Notes under the pieces: model-generated | Seen by the model: only the letters and a program-made list of their open reading frames with translations | Told to the model about the DNA's origin: nothing | The model's database searches: none | Shown here: piece after piece, positions 25,951-33,987 of the stretch | Layout: the number at the start of each line of letters is the position of its first letter | Position numbering within the stretch: position 1 is the first letter of the stretch | Position numbers and translations under genes: made by a program | Assembly (NCBI GenBank): GCA_022616665.1 | Contig: JAKEFJ010000023.1 | Coordinates: 1-43,493, forward strand | Direction of reading: 5' to 3' | Length of the DNA: 43,493 bases | Origin: Acidobacteriota bacterium | GTDB taxonomy: Bacteria; Acidobacteriota; Polarisedimenticolia; Gp22-AA2; AA152

Positions 25951-26660
25951 AGACCCGGGCGAGACGTCCCTGGCTCTTGGGGCTGGCGGTGCTCCTGGCG
26001 GAAGGAGTGGCCTTCGCTTCCATGGCTCGGGGCGACTCGTTCTACTATCAGACGGAAGAGGACGGCAGCATCAGCCTCACCAATGCTCCGGACGACAGGC
26101 GATACCATGCCTTCATGTCCACGGGCGGCTCGGGAGGGGCCCCTACAGGGCGCTACTCCGAGCAGATTCGTCGCGAGTCGGGCCGATACGGTCTCGATCC
26201 GAATCTGGTGGAGGCGGTCATTGCCACGGAATCCAACTTCAATCCCTGGGCGGTTTCGCCCAAGGGCGCCCGCGGGCTCATGCAGCTCATGCCCGGCACG
26301 GCTCAAAGGTTTGGAGTGAAAAATGTGCATGATCCCTCGCAGAACATCCAGGGCGGTGTCCAGTATCTTCGTTACCTTCTGGACCTGTTCGGTGGCGACC
26401 TGGTGCTGGCGCTGGCAGCCTACAATGCCGGCGAGGGAGTGGTGCAAAGCCTCGGGCGGGTGCCGAACTACCAGGAGACTCGCCAGTACGTGGACCGGGT
26501 GCTTGCCCGCTACGGACAGGGGATCCCGTCCAGGGCGATGAAGGCGGGCGGGCGCAAAGCGATGGCTGCAAGGCCAAAGCCGCAGATTTACAGCACCGTG
26601 TCTCAAGACGGGACCCTGGTGTTCAGCGACACTCCCATTTCCAAAGTCGTCAAGGACTGA
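25947..26660 (+). CDS. Lytic transglycosylase (SLT domain) with flanking DUF4124-like segments
   Basis: The 237-residue secreted protein cleaves the glycan strands of peptidoglycan to give anhydromuropeptides. A signal peptide (about 8-29) is followed by a short beta segment FYYQTEEDGSISLTNAPDD (DUF4124-like), then the SLT domain (about 70-185) with catalytic E95 in VIATESNFNPWAVSPKGARG, GLMQLMPGTA and LALAAYNAGEG. A second DUF4124-like segment (PQIYSTVSQDGTLVFSDTP) ends the protein. The ATG overlaps the alaS stop (ATGA), an unusual pairing that probably reflects operon packing only. It may help insert the pilus or secretion machinery through the wall, which is inference from the nearby pilT. 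Confidence 0.93.
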   Translation: MKTRARRPWLLGLAVLLAEGVAFASMARGDSFYYQTEEDGSISLTNAPDDRRYHAFMSTGGSGGAPTGRYSEQIRRESGRYGLDPNLVEAVIATESNFNPWAVSPKGARGLMQLMPGTAQRFGVKNVHDPSQNIQGGVQYLRYLLDLFGGDLVLALAAYNAGEGVVQSLGRVPNYQETRQYVDRVLARYGQGIPSRAMKAGGRKAMAARPKPQIYSTVSQDGTLVFSDTPISKVVKD

Positions 26661-26688
26661 ATCCTCATCGGTGGAGGCAGGCGTCCGG

Positions 26689-27732
26689 GTGAGTCCGCAG
26701 CGCGCCCTCTTGCCCCGGCGGACAGCCCGATCCCGAGTGGAGATCCATCTTCACCTGGAGGGGAGCATCTCGCCGGCGCGCTTGAGGGCGCTGTGGGAGG
26801 TGTCCGGCCGTGACCCATCGCTTCCTTCAAACCCGGAAAGTCTGTACCGGCATCGGAGCTTCCCTGAATTCCTCCAGCATTTCGCCCAGATCACCAAAGC
26901 ACTGAATCGGCCGGAAGACCTGGCGCAGATCACCACCGATTTGTGCCGGAGGTTGAAGCGGCAAGGCGTGGCCGCTGCCGAAGTGTTCTTTTCGCCGGTC
27001 ATTCTCACCCGTCGGGGAATTCCCTTCCTGGAGATGCTGGATGCCATGGATGAAGCGGCCGCGCGGGAGCGGGCGCGTGGGGGGCCCGCGCTGGCCTGGA
27101 TCCTGGATGGCGTGCGCCAGTGGGGTCCCGGGGGCATGGAGGAAAACCTGCGATGCGCCGCCATGGCTGCCGGAAGGATCTTAGGGATCGGAATCGGCGG
27201 GGATGAGCGCTCGGTTCCGGCGGAGGCCTTCGCTGCGCTGTTTCACGCCGCCCGGCAAATGGGCCTGAGAACGGTGGCGCACGCAGGCGAATTCGACGGT
27301 CCCGAGTCGGTCTGGAAGGCGGTGGAGGTGCTGGGGGCGGAGCGCATCGGCCATGGGATCCGATCCGCCGAAGATCCTCTGCTACTGGCCATGTTGCGCC
27401 GTCGGCGGATTCCCTTGGAAGTCTGTCCCACCAGCAATCTCCGAACCGGGGTGGTCCGGCGCTGGCACGATCATCCGCTCCCTCGACTGGTCGCCGCCGG
27501 GATACGAATCACGGTGAACACGGATGATCCGGCTCTGTTCCGAACTTCGCTTCACACAGAGTATCAGGCCCTGCAGCGTCGGCTGGGCCTGGGAGAGGCC
27601 GCGGCTCTCAGAATCCAGACAGAGGGAGTGCGTGCCTCATTCCTTTCCCCGTCGGACAAGCGACGAATTTTGCAGCGGGTGAAAGTAACGAACTCCACTT
27701 CAAGGTTGATCGGCCGGAAAACGAAAAGCTAG
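26689..27732 (+). CDS. Adenosine deaminase-family metal-dependent deaminase
   Basis: The 347-residue protein belongs to the adenosine deaminase branch of the amidohydrolase superfamily. Metal and substrate residues are visible: the HxH of EIHLHLEGS (H20, H22), HAGEF, RIGHGIRS, LEVCPTSNLRTG and the metal Asp in VNTDDPALFRTSLHTEY. It would deaminate adenosine or a related purine nucleoside; members of the same family deaminate adenine or aminodeoxyfutalosine in menaquinone synthesis, and sequence alone does not separate these. The start is uncertain: I chose GTG 26689 because GGAGG lies 11 bases upstream, but an in-frame GTG at 26671 would add six residues. It starts 28 bases after the transglycosylase gene. 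Confidence 0.88.
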   Translation: MSPQRALLPRRTARSRVEIHLHLEGSISPARLRALWEVSGRDPSLPSNPESLYRHRSFPEFLQHFAQITKALNRPEDLAQITTDLCRRLKRQGVAAAEVFFSPVILTRRGIPFLEMLDAMDEAAARERARGGPALAWILDGVRQWGPGGMEENLRCAAMAAGRILGIGIGGDERSVPAEAFAALFHAARQMGLRTVAHAGEFDGPESVWKAVEVLGAERIGHGIRSAEDPLLLAMLRRRRIPLEVCPTSNLRTGVVRRWHDHPLPRLVAAGIRITVNTDDPALFRTSLHTEYQALQRRLGLGEAAALRIQTEGVRASFLSPSDKRRILQRVKVTNSTSRLIGRKTKS

Positions 27733-27750
27733 GGGGGCGATCCAGCCCGG

Positions 27751-27779
27751 TCAAGATGCAAAACCAGTTGAGATAGAAT
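27751..27779 (+). promoter_or_regulatory. Weak candidate promoter of the glycosyltransferase gene
   Basis: TAGAAT (27774-27779) is a good -10; the hexamer 17 bases upstream, TCAAGA (27751-27756), is a poor -35. It lies in the 76-base gap before the glycosyltransferase ATG. A GAGAT/ATCTC inverted repeat overlaps the -10. Confidence 0.35.
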
Positions 27780-27808
27780 CTCGCGACCCTGGAGGGGCAT
27801 CGAGCACC

Positions 27809-30163
27809 ATGGCGAGATTGGGAGAAAACCCGACTCGGGAAGGCGGCCAACGAGGCAAAGCGCTGCTCCGGATCGGCATGCTCGTGGTGCTGAGCGCGTG
27901 GGGTGTGGCCGGCACCTTTCTTCTCGTTCCGCAGTCGGGTCTCCATGGAGTCTATTCCGCGGTGGATTCCTCCGGCCTGGAAGTGGCACTTGCCACTCGC
28001 CAGGACGGTGAAGTGGATTTCGCCTCGCCGCAAATCCTTCTGAGTCCGTATTACCAGCACTGGGACCTTTCGCGGCTTCCGGTTCCCGCCTCCCTCCCGC
28101 CCCTGCAAATCCGCTGGACGGGGTATCTAAGAGCCCCGGTGGACGGGAGGTACGGATTCCAGGTGGAATCGGCCGGCAGGGTGCGCCTGCTGCTGGATGG
28201 TAACCCGCTCTCACCTTCGCCGGAGCAGGAGCAGCCGGGTGCCTTCGCAATGCTGGCTTCCGGTTGGCATGCTCTGGATCTGACCTATCGGAGGGATGAG
28301 GAAGATCCGGGAATCCGCCTGCTCTGGCAGCCTCCAGGCTCGGCGATGGCGCCGCTGTCTCGCGCATGGCTGGCTCCATCGGAATCCGCCATTCGGAATC
28401 GGCTGCCGCGAGCCGCAGCGGGGACTTTCATGCTGGCCGCCTGGCTCTTGGTGCTTGGGCTTGTCTGGAGGGGAAGGAGTAAACCGGATTCCCTGGGCCG
28501 ATTCTTGCTGGAGCACCGGCACGCGACGGCAGTGGCGGGAATTGTCCTGCTCGGGGCGATTCTCCGACTGTACCAGTACGATTTGATTCCCTTCCACCAC
28601 GAGACGGCGGACGAGTACCAGCACGGCTGGGAGGGGTGGACGCTGCTTCACGAAGGAATGCCCGCGGCCTGGACGTTTTACCCCCAGTCCTATCCGGCCG
28701 AAAACATCACCCCGTTTCGCTGGTTCGGGGATTCCTATTTCCTCGCCCGACCCTATTTCGACCACCCGCCGGGCTTTTCTCTCCTGGTGGGAGCCACCTG
28801 CACCATGATGGGTGCCGGCAGGATGCTGGAGTGCACCCTGCATCGAATGCGCTTGGTTCCCATTCTGTTCGGATTGCTCACCATCGTCCTGGTGGGGAGG
28901 ACGGGGTGGAAATTTTTCCCGGATCGATCCGTTGGAACGATTGCAGCGCTCCTGTACGCCACCCTGCCGGTCATCGTCCTGGGAAACCGCCTGGTGAAGG
29001 CGGAAAACCTCCTGGCCCCGCTTCTGCTGGCGCAGGTCTCCTGGCTGGAAGGTTACCTTCGCGACAACCGACGGAAGGATCTCTTCAAGACAGCCGCGGG
29101 TGGCGCGGTGGCGATCTGGCTGAAGGCCACCGGGATTGTGGCACCCCTGGCTGCCATCCTGGTTCTAGCGCGGCACCGCCAGGGGCGGGCCTTGTCCCTG
29201 GTCGCCGGGGCTGCCACGGCAGCCGTCGCTCTGTACCTTGCTTATGGAGCCCTGTTCGGCTGGAATCTGTTCGCCAGCGTCTTGAGCCTGCAGGCCTCGA
29301 AGCGTGTGGCGCTACGCACGTTGCTGGATCTCACCGGCATTTCCAGGGTGGTGGAGCTGCAGTTTGGAACCGGATGGTACCTCTGGCTCGCCATCGCCAT
29401 CGCCTGGATGGCTCTCGGGAAACATCGAACGCTGCTCGTCCCGGCGGCCGTCTACCTCGGGGTCCTGGGGCTCACGGCCGATACCCGCGGCGTGTTCGGA
29501 TGGTATCGGCTCCCTCTGTATCCATTTCTCTGCCTGGCGGGCGGGCTGTACCTGGCGGAGTGGTGGCGGGAAAAGGATTTCGCACGCGGCTTCTTCTTCG
29601 GGATAACGGGTTTGGCGACCAGCCTGTCGTATGCACTGCCCGTCGCAACGGAGTCATCCCGTCTGTGGGTACTGCTATTGCTGCTCCTGGTATCCGCCGG
29701 TCCCCTCTGGGTCATGCTGCGCCCCTCCCCGGCGGCGACGCGGATTCGCAACTTGGCCGTCGCAACCTGCCTGGTCCTGTTCTTTGCCTCCAACCTGATC
29801 GTCGTGGCCCAGCAGGTGCCGATTTACTTGAGGGAAGGGGCGCGCGGAAAGCTCCCGGGCGGGACCGCATCCTCTCCTCCTTACAGCTCTAATGCCGTCG
29901 CGGGGCCTGAGGCAACGGTGGCGAGCCGACACGCCGCCCGGGAATGCTTAACGCTGAACCAGGCGCCTGGCCTGGCGAAGCACCGCGGCCACGATGGTCT
30001 GGTTCGGGGCCTCGCAGTACAGCCGCAGGACAGGCTCCGTCCCGGACTGCCGGAACAAGACCCAGCCATCTTCATCGAACAGGAGTTTCACCCCGTCCAG
30101 ACGGTTCACGCCGGTAACGCGCATTCCGGCGATCTGCTTCGGGGGAGCGGTGGAAAGGGATAG
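27809..30163 (+). CDS. PA14-domain GT39-family membrane glycosyltransferase, 3' end probably frameshifted
   Basis: As written the frame gives 784 residues: a membrane anchor (about 20-40), a periplasmic PA14 carbohydrate-binding domain (about 44-190: LRAPVDGRYGFQVESAGRVR, GWHALDLTYRRDEEDPG), then a GT39/ArnT-type polytopic enzyme with about ten helices and the acidic first-loop motif FHHETADEYQHGWEG (about 263-277), which transfers sugars from lipid-phosphate donors outside the inner membrane. The last about 100 residues are Pro/Gly/Arg-rich, unlike the family, and 216 bases overlap the convergent mutase gene. A -1 shift at 29855-29859 would instead give LPGRDRILSSLQL and a stop at 29890-29892, a natural-looking end that removes the overlap. 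Acceptor is unknown. Confidence 0.85.
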   Translation: MARLGENPTREGGQRGKALLRIGMLVVLSAWGVAGTFLLVPQSGLHGVYSAVDSSGLEVALATRQDGEVDFASPQILLSPYYQHWDLSRLPVPASLPPLQIRWTGYLRAPVDGRYGFQVESAGRVRLLLDGNPLSPSPEQEQPGAFAMLASGWHALDLTYRRDEEDPGIRLLWQPPGSAMAPLSRAWLAPSESAIRNRLPRAAAGTFMLAAWLLVLGLVWRGRSKPDSLGRFLLEHRHATAVAGIVLLGAILRLYQYDLIPFHHETADEYQHGWEGWTLLHEGMPAAWTFYPQSYPAENITPFRWFGDSYFLARPYFDHPPGFSLLVGATCTMMGAGRMLECTLHRMRLVPILFGLLTIVLVGRTGWKFFPDRSVGTIAALLYATLPVIVLGNRLVKAENLLAPLLLAQVSWLEGYLRDNRRKDLFKTAAGGAVAIWLKATGIVAPLAAILVLARHRQGRALSLVAGAATAAVALYLAYGALFGWNLFASVLSLQASKRVALRTLLDLTGISRVVELQFGTGWYLWLAIAIAWMALGKHRTLLVPAAVYLGVLGLTADTRGVFGWYRLPLYPFLCLAGGLYLAEWWREKDFARGFFFGITGLATSLSYALPVATESSRLWVLLLLLLVSAGPLWVMLRPSPAATRIRNLAVATCLVLFFASNLIVVAQQVPIYLREGARGKLPGGTASSPPYSSNAVAGPEATVASRHAARECLTLNQAPGLAKHRGHDGLVRGLAVQPQDRLRPGLPEQDPAIFIEQEFHPVQTVHAGNAHSGDLLRGSGGKG

Positions 30164-31390
30164 GGTCCGGCGCTTTCCCTCCTCCGGAGAACTCTGCAAA
30201 TCCATCCGGTCATAGGCGAAACGGCCGTAGGCCTTTTCCATCCGGGCCACCAGCCCCGACAGCGGCATATCGGCCAAGACCATCGCCTCGAGAATGAATA
30301 GAGACGAGAGGATTCCATCGCGCTCCGGCAGAAAACCCCGAAACCCGAAGCCGCCGCTTTCCTCGCCTCCCAGCAGGATCTCTTTGCGGCGAAGCAGAGA
30401 GGCCACGTGCTTGAAGCCCACGGGCAGGTCGTGAAAGGAGAGGCCGTGACGGCGCGCGATGCGCTCCATTCTCAGCGAGCCGGCGAAGGTCTTCGCGATA
30501 CCGCCACGCTCACCGCGGACCTCGATGAAGTGCTGGGCCAGGATCGGCAGCAGCGTCAAGGGAGAGAGAAACCTTCCCTTCTCGTCGCAGGCCGCCATGC
30601 GGTCCGCATCGCCATCGGTCGCGAATCCTGCCGAGGCCCGCTGCTTGCGAACCTCATGAAACAGCGAAGCCAGGTGTCGGGCCATGGGCTCGGGACTGGA
30701 GCCTCCGAAAAGCGGGTCCGGCTCCGAGCGCAGTGGAATCACCTTGATGGACGCGCCGGAGAGCAGTTGCTCCAGGAGATCTCCGCCCATGCCGTGCATG
30801 GCGTCATGCACCAATTTCATGCGGGAGCCGCGAATCTCCTTGTGCATCACCCTGTCTTTGAGGGCCTTCAAGTAGGAGGGGAGAAACGACGGGTGGGTCG
30901 CCAGATCCTCCTCTTCGGAGGGGCCTGGATCCGTGGCAGGGATGAGATGAGCAATGCGCTCGGTCTCCTCCGGATCCAGGGTGCCTCCATCGGAGCTCTT
31001 GAGTTTCACTCCGCTGTACTCCGGAGGATTGTGGCTGGCGGTGATCATGATGCCCAACGATGCTCCGGCGGTGACGGCCCGCCAGGAGAGTGCCGGCGTG
31101 GGAATGGGAGCGGGGCTTAACACCGGAACGAAGCGCTCGGAGGCCAGATGAAGCGCCACTTCCCTGGCAAATCGGCCCGACAGAAATCGGCCATCGAATC
31201 CGATGACCACGGGGGAAGACTCTCGGCCGATTTCATGCAGATGCGCGGCAATTCCGGCGGCGCACCTGCGGACCCCCGACGAAGTGAATTCTTCGGCGAT
31301 TCTCCCGCGCCACCCATCGGTGCCGAAGCGAATGGGCTGGGAGTCGGAGAAGGAGCGTGTCGGCACCCCTCCGAGCCTGGTCTTCACCAT
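29948..31390 (-). CDS. Phosphoglucomutase/phosphomannomutase family protein
   Basis: This alpha-D-phosphohexomutase interconverts sugar 1- and 6-phosphates for glycan precursors. Of its 480 residues, IRFGTDGWRG opens the fold (20-29), the phosphoserine loop is ITASHNPPEYSG (S119), the metal loop is ATDGDADRM, the sugar loop is GGEESGGFGF and the phosphate-binding loop near the end is FRQSGTEPVLRLYCE. All four active-site loops are intact; glucose, mannose or glucosamine specificity cannot be told apart. I chose ATG 31390; an in-frame TTG at 31423 with AAGG nine bases upstream would add 11 residues but would overlap the pgsA promoter. It is convergent with the glycosyltransferase, whose donor sugars it could feed. 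Confidence 0.92.
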   Translation of the reverse strand: MVKTRLGGVPTRSFSDSQPIRFGTDGWRGRIAEEFTSSGVRRCAAGIAAHLHEIGRESSPVVIGFDGRFLSGRFAREVALHLASERFVPVLSPAPIPTPALSWRAVTAGASLGIMITASHNPPEYSGVKLKSSDGGTLDPEETERIAHLIPATDPGPSEEEDLATHPSFLPSYLKALKDRVMHKEIRGSRMKLVHDAMHGMGGDLLEQLLSGASIKVIPLRSEPDPLFGGSSPEPMARHLASLFHEVRKQRASAGFATDGDADRMAACDEKGRFLSPLTLLPILAQHFIEVRGERGGIAKTFAGSLRMERIARRHGLSFHDLPVGFKHVASLLRRKEILLGGEESGGFGFRGFLPERDGILSSLFILEAMVLADMPLSGLVARMEKAYGRFAYDRMDLQSSPEEGKRRTLSLSTAPPKQIAGMRVTGVNRLDGVKLLFDEDGWVLFRQSGTEPVLRLYCEAPNQTIVAAVLRQARRLVQR

Positions 31391-31419
31391 TGACCCCCGG
31401 ATCGGCGTTGTGCTATTTT
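31390..31419 (+). promoter_or_regulatory. Promoter of pgsA and the phospholipid cluster
   Basis: TTGACC (31390-31395), 18-base spacer, TATTTT (31414-31419) preceded by TGC (extended -10). Transcription would begin near 31426, about 79 bases before the pgsA GTG. It overlaps the 5' end of the divergent mutase gene. Confidence 0.6.
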
Positions 31420-31467
31420 CCAAGTTGTCAGACCTTTAGAGCGGATCGCGCTGAGATTGGCGAGCGC

Positions 31468-31496
31468 ATTCTACCCCGAGGATCCCATCCCTTCAA
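31468..31496 (-). promoter_or_regulatory. Promoter of the phosphohexomutase gene
   Basis: On the minus strand TTGAAG (31491-31496), 17-base spacer, TAGAAT (31468-31473). Transcription would start near 31461, about 70 bases before the ATG at 31390. Its transcript crosses the oppositely directed pgsA promoter, so the two units are interleaved. Confidence 0.55.
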
Positions 31497-31504
31497 CAGG
31501 TTTC

Positions 31505-32053
31505 GTGCTCAACCTACCCACCTGGCTCACGGTCAGTCGAATCTTCTTGGTCCCCGTCGTGATGGTGGTCATTCTGACCAAGAATGAGCATGTAGGGATT
31601 TTCGTGTTCCTGGCGGCGTGCCTGACCGACTTCCTGGACGGCTATCTGGCGCGCAAGCGCAATCAGGAGACGACCCTTGGAAAACTGCTGGATCCCATCG
31701 CCGACAAGCTGCTCATGTCGGCGGCGTTCATCTCTCTGGTGGAGGTGGGAGTCGCCCCCGCCTGGATGGTGGTCATTGTCGTGGGCCGCGAATTCGCCGT
31801 GACGGGACTCAGGAGCATCGCCATCAGTCAGGGAATCGCCATTGCCGCATCCCCCTGGGGAAAATACAAGACCGTGAGCCAGGTGGTCGCGGTGGTCCTG
31901 CTTCTGCTTGGCCCCGATACTCTGGGGCGCGCCGCCTACCTGGGCCTGGTGGCTCTATGGGTGGTCGTCCTCCTGGCGATTCTCTCGGCCGCCGACTATT
32001 TCATACGTTTTTCCCGGCAGCTCGGCATGATGCCGGGACGTCCTCCCCAGTAA
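31505..32053 (+). CDS. pgsA: CDP-diacylglycerol--glycerol-3-phosphate 3-phosphatidyltransferase
   Basis: PgsA makes phosphatidylglycerol phosphate from CDP-diacylglycerol and glycerol-3-phosphate in the inner membrane. The 182-residue protein (E. coli also 182) begins LNLPTWLTVSRIFLVPVV, and the CDP-alcohol phosphotransferase signature is complete: DGYLAR, eight residues, G, KLL, D, PIA, D. Four to five further hydrophobic segments follow. I chose GTG 31505, with AGG just upstream, because the mature family start is NLPN/NLPT; an in-frame TTG at 31457 would add 16 residues. It heads a cluster with plsC, plsY and gpsA, which supply its substrates. Confidence 0.94.
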   Translation: MLNLPTWLTVSRIFLVPVVMVVILTKNEHVGIFVFLAACLTDFLDGYLARKRNQETTLGKLLDPIADKLLMSAAFISLVEVGVAPAWMVVIVVGREFAVTGLRSIAISQGIAIAASPWGKYKTVSQVVAVVLLLLGPDTLGRAAYLGLVALWVVVLLAILSAADYFIRFSRQLGMMPGRPPQ

Positions 32054-32105
32054 CCCATGAACGCCGAGCGCCCCTGCCTCTCCCAGAGAGAAGTGCTCAG
32101 CACCA

Positions 32106-32807
32106 ATGGTTTCGGCGTTCTCTGAGGAACTTGTGTTCTACGCCTTCGTAAAGCTGTTTTTCGCTCCGCTGGTTCGGATTTATCTGCGCCTGCGAGTCAG
32201 GGGAAGGGAGCGGGTTCCCGCGCAGGGTCCCGCCATCGTCGTGGCGAACCATGCCTCCTTTCTGGATCCCATCGTCCTGGGATCGGCCTGTCCCAGGAAG
32301 ATCCATTTCATCGTGCTTCAAGCCATGTACGACTGGTGGAGATTGAGGTGGTTCTACTGGGGCATGCAGACCATTCCGGTCCGGGCCGACGAAGGAGATC
32401 CCAGGGCCATCCGCCTGGCTCTGTGGCGACTCAAGCGCGGGCATGTGGTCGGCCTCTTCCCGGAAGGGGCGCGCAGCGGCGACGGCGTCATGCGGGAAGG
32501 GAAAATGGGAGTCGCGCTTCTGGCGGCTCTCTCCGGGGCGCCGGTGATTCCGTGCTTCATCCAAGGGGCCTTCGAATCACTCCCTCCGGGGGTGCGATTT
32601 CCGCGCCCGGCGAGAGTGAGCGTCAGTTTCGGGGAGGCTGTGACCTTTCAGCGGGGGGAGGGGGCCAAGCGGGACCGCGCGGACTTGGAGCGATTTTCCT
32701 CGCGATTGCTCGCGGAGATCGTCCGACTCAAGGAGGAGGCCGGTGAAGGCCTGCCTAGTCGCCATCGGGAGCGAGCTGCTTCGCCCCGGATTTCGGGAAA
32801 CCCATAG
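32106..32807 (+). CDS. plsC: 1-acyl-sn-glycerol-3-phosphate acyltransferase
   Basis: PlsC adds the second acyl chain to lysophosphatidate at the cytoplasmic face of the inner membrane. The 233-residue protein has an N-terminal hydrophobic segment, the catalytic NHASFLD (HxxxxD box), the GMQTIPVRAD region, and the substrate motifs LFPEGARS and APVIPCFIQGA. The ATG at 32106 lacks a clear ribosome site; GTG 32133 has GAGG five bases upstream and is a fair alternative that removes nine residues. Its 3' end overlaps cinA by 65 bases in a different frame, the longest real overlap in the window, so the polar C-terminus is dispensable coding space. It sits in the phospholipid cluster. Confidence 0.92.
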   Translation: MVSAFSEELVFYAFVKLFFAPLVRIYLRLRVRGRERVPAQGPAIVVANHASFLDPIVLGSACPRKIHFIVLQAMYDWWRLRWFYWGMQTIPVRADEGDPRAIRLALWRLKRGHVVGLFPEGARSGDGVMREGKMGVALLAALSGAPVIPCFIQGAFESLPPGVRFPRPARVSVSFGEAVTFQRGEGAKRDRADLERFSSRLLAEIVRLKEEAGEGLPSRHRERAASPRISGNP

Positions 32808-33987
32808 CGAGTGGATTATCCCGCGCCTGGCGCGGGAGGGCTTTGAGGTGGATTCCCGAGTGGTAGCCACCGACGATCCCGACGGCATCTGCCGGGCTCT
32901 GGACTACGCTCGATCGCGGGGGGATCTCTTGCTGGTGACCGGGGGTATCGGCCCGACTCGCGACGATCGCACCCGTGAGGCCCTGGCCAAATTGCTGCGT
33001 CGCCCCCTGGTTCGCGATCCCCGCGCCGAGAGCCAGGTGCGGCAATGGTGTCGCAGGCACCGATTTCCGTTCACCCGTGCCCAGAGGCTCCAAGCGCTGC
33101 TTCCCGAAGGAGCCCGGCCCATTCTCAACCGCGCGGGAAGCGCTCCGGGGATTTGGGCCGACAGCCGCGCAGGCGCAATCGTCGCGCTTCCGGGGGTTCC
33201 CTCCGAGATGCAGACGATGTTCGAGAGCCTCGTGCCCCGTCTCAGGCGGATGGCGCATCTCCCCGTGGCGACCCGCACTATCCGCTCGGCCGGGGTCGGC
33301 GAAACGCGCATCGATCACCGCATCCGGGGAGTGTCGAAGTTGTTTCCGGAGGTGGAGGTGACCACCCTGGCTTCGCCGGGAGAGGTGACGATCCAGCTGC
33401 GCGCCCGGGGAAAGGGTGCTGAGGCCGAAGTGATGCGCTGCCAACGGTGGATCGTGCGGGCTTTGGATTGCGACCTAGTCTCTACGAACGGCGCTAGCCT
33501 CGAAGCGGTGGTCTTCCGCCTCCTGCGAGAAAGGGGATGGCAGGTCAGCACCGCCGAGTCGTGCACCGCGGGAATGGTGGCGGCGCGTCTGACGCGCGTG
33601 CCGGGCTCTTCCGCGGTCTTTCACGCCGGAGCCGTGTGCTACAATGACCGCGCCAAAGAGCGAATGCTGGCGGTGCCGCGCACTATGCTGCGCAGGCATG
33701 GGGCCGTCAGCCGGGCCGTGGCTCTGGCGATGGCCCGGGGAGCGGTCCATGCGTTCGGAACGGAGATGGCCGTCGCCGTCACCGGAATCGCCGGCCCGGG
33801 CGGCGGATCTTCTCTGAAACCGGTTGGCACGGTTCACTGGGCGGTGGCTTTTCCCGGGGGGCACGGGGCGCTCATGAGACACCTTGCGGGTGATCGCGAG
33901 AAGATTCGCACTCACGCTGCCTGCATCGCCCTGGATTTCGTGCGCCGGACACTGCTTCGGACCCGTCCGCGCCAGCGCCGTTCCTGA
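32743..33987 (+). CDS. cinA: CinA family protein (competence-damage/NMN deamidase)
   Basis: CinA combines an N-terminal MoCF-like domain, reported as an ADP-ribose/CoA-type pyrophosphatase, with a C-terminal nicotinamide-mononucleotide deamidase domain that recycles NAD. The 414-residue protein has VAIGSELL at the start, LLVTGGIGPTRDDRT (about 64-78), LPGVPSEM, and the C-terminal ESCTAGMVAARLT and AVTGIAGPGGG motifs. The segment after GSELL (RPGFRETHSEW) departs from the usual LxGxxxdTN pattern, so the first domain's substrate may differ. GTG 32743 has AGGAGGAGG upstream and lies inside plsC. Its stop abuts the thpR ATG with no gap. Confidence 0.92.
   Translation: MKACLVAIGSELLRPGFRETHSEWIIPRLAREGFEVDSRVVATDDPDGICRALDYARSRGDLLLVTGGIGPTRDDRTREALAKLLRRPLVRDPRAESQVRQWCRRHRFPFTRAQRLQALLPEGARPILNRAGSAPGIWADSRAGAIVALPGVPSEMQTMFESLVPRLRRMAHLPVATRTIRSAGVGETRIDHRIRGVSKLFPEVEVTTLASPGEVTIQLRARGKGAEAEVMRCQRWIVRALDCDLVSTNGASLEAVVFRLLRERGWQVSTAESCTAGMVAARLTRVPGSSAVFHAGAVCYNDRAKERMLAVPRTMLRRHGAVSRAVALAMARGAVHAFGTEMAVAVTGIAGPGGGSSLKPVGTVHWAVAFPGGHGALMRHLAGDREKIRTHAACIALDFVRRTLLRTRPRQRRS

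Noticed and set aside
29893-30163. Glycosyltransferase C-terminal tail beyond 29892 as a real domain
   Set aside because: Its sequence is antisense to the conserved mutase C-terminus and of shadow-like composition; a frameshift explains it better.
32093-32103. GTGCT-C-AGCAC inverted repeat just before plsC
   Set aside because: Only five base pairs with a one-base loop, which cannot form a stable RNA hairpin; it is too short to call an operator.
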